Shown here: piece by piece, positions 62,473-64,000 of the stretch
Layout: every line of letters begins with the position of its first letter
Numbering within the stretch: the stretch's first letter is position 1
Source: Cyanobacteria bacterium TGS_CYA1
Lineage (GTDB): Bacteria > Cyanobacteriota > Vampirovibrionia > Obscuribacterales > Obscuribacteraceae
Direction: 5' to 3'
NCBI GenBank assembly: GCA_026129135.1
Contig: JAHCIQ010000001.1
Location: 186,001 to 250,000 of the forward strand
Length of the DNA: 64,000 bases
Notes under the pieces: model-generated
Database searches by the model: none
What the model was told of the DNA's origin: nothing
The model's input: only the letters and a program-made list of their open reading frames with translations
Translations under genes and position numbers: made by a program

Positions 62473-63718
62473 CTTGCTTGTCCCCCGCTTCTGCCACTTT
62501 GCGATTGCCAGCACCAGTCGTGTTAGATGGGCTGTTCAAAGCAGTGACCAGGTCTTGATTGGAAGCTACAATCGAAGCAATGGAGTTGAGCATTTTGCTT
62601 CCGCCTTGCGGTCCCATATGTCCCCAATCGGTATAGTCTTTCTTCTCGTGTTTCCAACCTGGGTCCAGATTATAGAAAGGAATTTCGTTTGCTTTTGTGA
62701 TTGTGGTCACTGCTTCGACGTGTCGTTCATAAATGCCAGGGTGCATGCAATCTCTGGCTTCGGGCGATGACGGAACGTTCACCACTATGGCTTTGACACC
62801 GCGTTCTTTGCAAGTTTTAAGTGCTTTGTCGAGCCAGATTTTTTGATTTTCAAAGACCTGTTCGTTCAAATGTTTGTAGCGCATGCGGCAGTCTGGCGAT
62901 GAATTGACATACCAGTAAGGTGTGTTTGGATGAGCCAACCAGGCGCCTTTTTCGATTTCGTCGCGTTTGAAAACAGAACGTCTGTCTTCTTCCGATTTCT
63001 GGTCGAGTGGGCTTGGTGGAAGCGATGCAAGATAAGGCTGCATGACAGATTTGATTGCGTTTGCGCGCAGAGTCTGAATTTCGTTCGCTTTGTTTTTAAA
63101 GAATAAAGAGTTTGAGAACCAGTCGGCAAACTTACCTGGAATGTCCATGAAAGCCAGGTCTTTAGCTTGTTTGTCGTCTGTGAAATTGGTCAAATAGCGA
63201 AAATGCTTTGAGCCACCAGCATTGAAAAATCTGCAATCCATCAAATCGCGCGGTGCTACGCAGAAGATTGCCATTTTGGGTTTGTGTGCGCCCTGACACA
63301 TTGTTTCAACAATCATTGCCTGGTCAGATACCATGGCGCCAGGTAATCCAAAATTGAAGCAACGCAATTTTTGGGGATTGGAAAGAGGCGCTCGACTTTT
63401 TATTGCATCCTCTAAATAGGTAGTGCGATGGTCAACCACGAGGTCGACAGATTTGTTTCTATATACGGCTTCTTCCTGCCAGGTCGGATTCATGATGAAA
63501 GACGACCCCATCATTATTACGTCGGCAGGGTTTTCTCTGAAATCTTTGACTGCCCACCAGGCCCAGGTTCTGTTCGTCTGGATGGCTTGAGGGTCTAGTT
63601 TTTTTAGTGGATTTGAATAAAGTAAGCAAACGTTAATGATGGCGACAAGAATGAAAGCTTGCGCCACAGGGCTTTGCTTCAAGAAATCCAGTAGTGAGAA
63701 CTTTTGCTTTTGGTCCAT
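62462..63718 (-). CDS. SGNH-hydrolase-like acyl-transfer partner protein, 418 aa
   Basis: One N-terminal transmembrane segment (about 19-36) anchors a periplasmic domain. The 'VIMMGSSFIMNP' motif (GSS at 71-73) supplies a candidate serine, and 'DWGHMGPQGG' (D364 and H367) the Asp-His pair of an SGNH fold, as in the AlgJ/AlgX or DltD proteins that accompany MBOAT enzymes. It probably completes transfer of acyl groups to a surface glycan. No Shine-Dalgarno is evident. It is the first gene of the pair. Confidence 0.8.
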   Translation of the reverse strand: MDQKQKFSLLDFLKQSPVAQAFILVAIINVCLLYSNPLKKLDPQAIQTNRTWAWWAVKDFRENPADVIMMGSSFIMNPTWQEEAVYRNKSVDLVVDHRTTYLEDAIKSRAPLSNPQKLRCFNFGLPGAMVSDQAMIVETMCQGAHKPKMAIFCVAPRDLMDCRFFNAGGSKHFRYLTNFTDDKQAKDLAFMDIPGKFADWFSNSLFFKNKANEIQTLRANAIKSVMQPYLASLPPSPLDQKSEEDRRSVFKRDEIEKGAWLAHPNTPYWYVNSSPDCRMRYKHLNEQVFENQKIWLDKALKTCKERGVKAIVVNVPSSPEARDCMHPGIYERHVEAVTTITKANEIPFYNLDPGWKHEKKDYTDWGHMGPQGGSKMLNSIASIVASNQDLVTALNSPSNTTGAGNRKVAEAGDKQDAL

Positions 63719-63803
63719 GGGTAGTCATGATGATACTAAAATGGCGATATATACTGCTTTAGAACAAATCAATCTAAGCCTTTGCGCGAGCGACAAGTGC
63801 GTT

Positions 63804-63817
63804 GTCAAGCGCTTGAC
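63804..63817. promoter_or_regulatory. Perfect 14-bp palindrome GTCAAGCGCTTGAC
   Basis: Fully self-complementary, 86 bp upstream of the SGNH-like start codon; probably an operator. The minus strand reads TTGACA across its edge (63815-63801 region), which may be a -35 element. Confidence 0.45.
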
Positions 63818-63837
63818 GCGTGAGCCTGTCGCAGTTC

Positions 63838-63867
63838 AAAACCTATTCCGATATCGGTTTAGGTTTT
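63838..63867. terminator. 30-bp near-perfect inverted repeat
   Basis: Thirteen of fifteen base pairs match (arms AAAACCTA..CCGAT and ATCGG..TAGGTTTT). On the minus strand it follows the clipped gene's stop at 63901 by about 34 nt and ends in TTTT, fitting a terminator; it could instead be an operator. Confidence 0.5.
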
Positions 63868-63873
63868 AAGTCG

Positions 63874-63894
63874 AGGTATACAACAGGTATACAA
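63874..63894 (+). repeat. Direct repeat AGGTATACAA, 11-bp period
   Basis: Two identical 10-bp units separated by one base, so they face the same side of the helix. Each contains the palindrome GTATAC. A regulator binding site is possible. Confidence 0.45.
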
Positions 63895-63900
63895 AATAAA

Positions 63901-64000
63901 CTACAAATTTTTGCGAAATTCGATCTCGTGCTTAATTGGAATGCCAAAACTGCCACAAAGTGGAATTTGGGGCTTTAATTTGCGACTTTCTTCCAGGGCG
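63901..64000 (-). CDS. Clipped 3' end of an unidentified protein gene
   Basis: A minus-strand frame enters from the window edge and ends in TAG at 63903-63901. The readable C-terminus (ALEESRKLKPQIPLCGSFGI, then PIKHEIEFRKNL) looks like real protein rather than random translation. The other minus frame is less protein-like. The product cannot be named. Confidence 0.45.
   Translation of the reverse strand, partial: ALEESRKLKPQIPLCGSFGIPIKHEIEFRKNL

Overview
The window reads as chromosomal DNA of a Gram-negative-type bacterium. It has an outer-membrane TolC channel, a three-part RND efflux system, many secreted proteins with Sec-type signal peptides, and a bacterial tRNA-Tyr with no encoded CCA. 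Secreted TPR proteins are unusually common (at least seven), and FHA proteins, a Pkn2-type kinase, a serpin and a calpain-like protease also occur. This mix resembles large-genome environmental lineages such as the Obscuribacterales/Melainabacteria (non-photosynthetic Cyanobacteriota). That placement is inference only: no rRNA or marker phylogeny is available here. GC content looks moderate by eye and was not computed.

Layout. 1-3 kb: a minus-strand operon (charged secreted protein, TPR protein, small protein) beside a clipped gene and palindrome-rich DNA. 3-9 kb: a plus-strand efflux operon in the order TolC, RND pump, membrane-fusion protein. 9-18 kb: GNAT and TPR genes, an orphan ribbon-helix-helix repressor with an operator inside its own promoter, a secreted beta-propeller-like protein, two very small ORFs, a second TPR protein, and a large FHA/coiled-coil protein. 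18-34 kb: a long minus-strand gene run. It starts with a TPR/metalloprotease, a Ser/Thr kinase and an esterase, continues through ten purine genes (purF-C-D-N-SL-Q-M-H-E-K), which cover PRPP to IMP apart from purB, and ends with a small FHA protein. 34-38 kb: a small membrane protein, FabH-type ketoacyl synthase and the ClpS-ClpA unfoldase pair.

38-47 kb looks accessory: small orphan proteins, tRNA-Tyr followed 12 nt later by a GNAT gene, a kelch protein, a secreted serpin-TPR fusion, and two tandem GNAT paralogues. 46.7-50 kb holds a calpain-like cysteine protease and a PAS histidine kinase. 50-59 kb is a plus-strand block: a 1169-residue protein with four amidase-like domains (two lacking catalytic residues), a lytic-transglycosylase-like protein, an OmpR-type response regulator and three tandem paralogous TPR proteins. 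59-64 kb: a sirtuin, a methyltransferase, an MBOAT/SGNH acyl-transfer pair and the clipped end of another gene.

Themes worth attention: (i) a Ser/Thr kinase near the start and an FHA protein at the end of one purine gene run; (ii) a serpin and a calpain-like protease in the same neighbourhood, each joined to TPR-like helices; (iii) a multi-domain, partly catalytically dead wall-amidase protein next to a transglycosylase and a regulator; (iv) a dispersed 31-bp palindromic element present three times; (v) an imperfect ~55-60 bp direct repeat flanking tRNA-Tyr and its GNAT gene.
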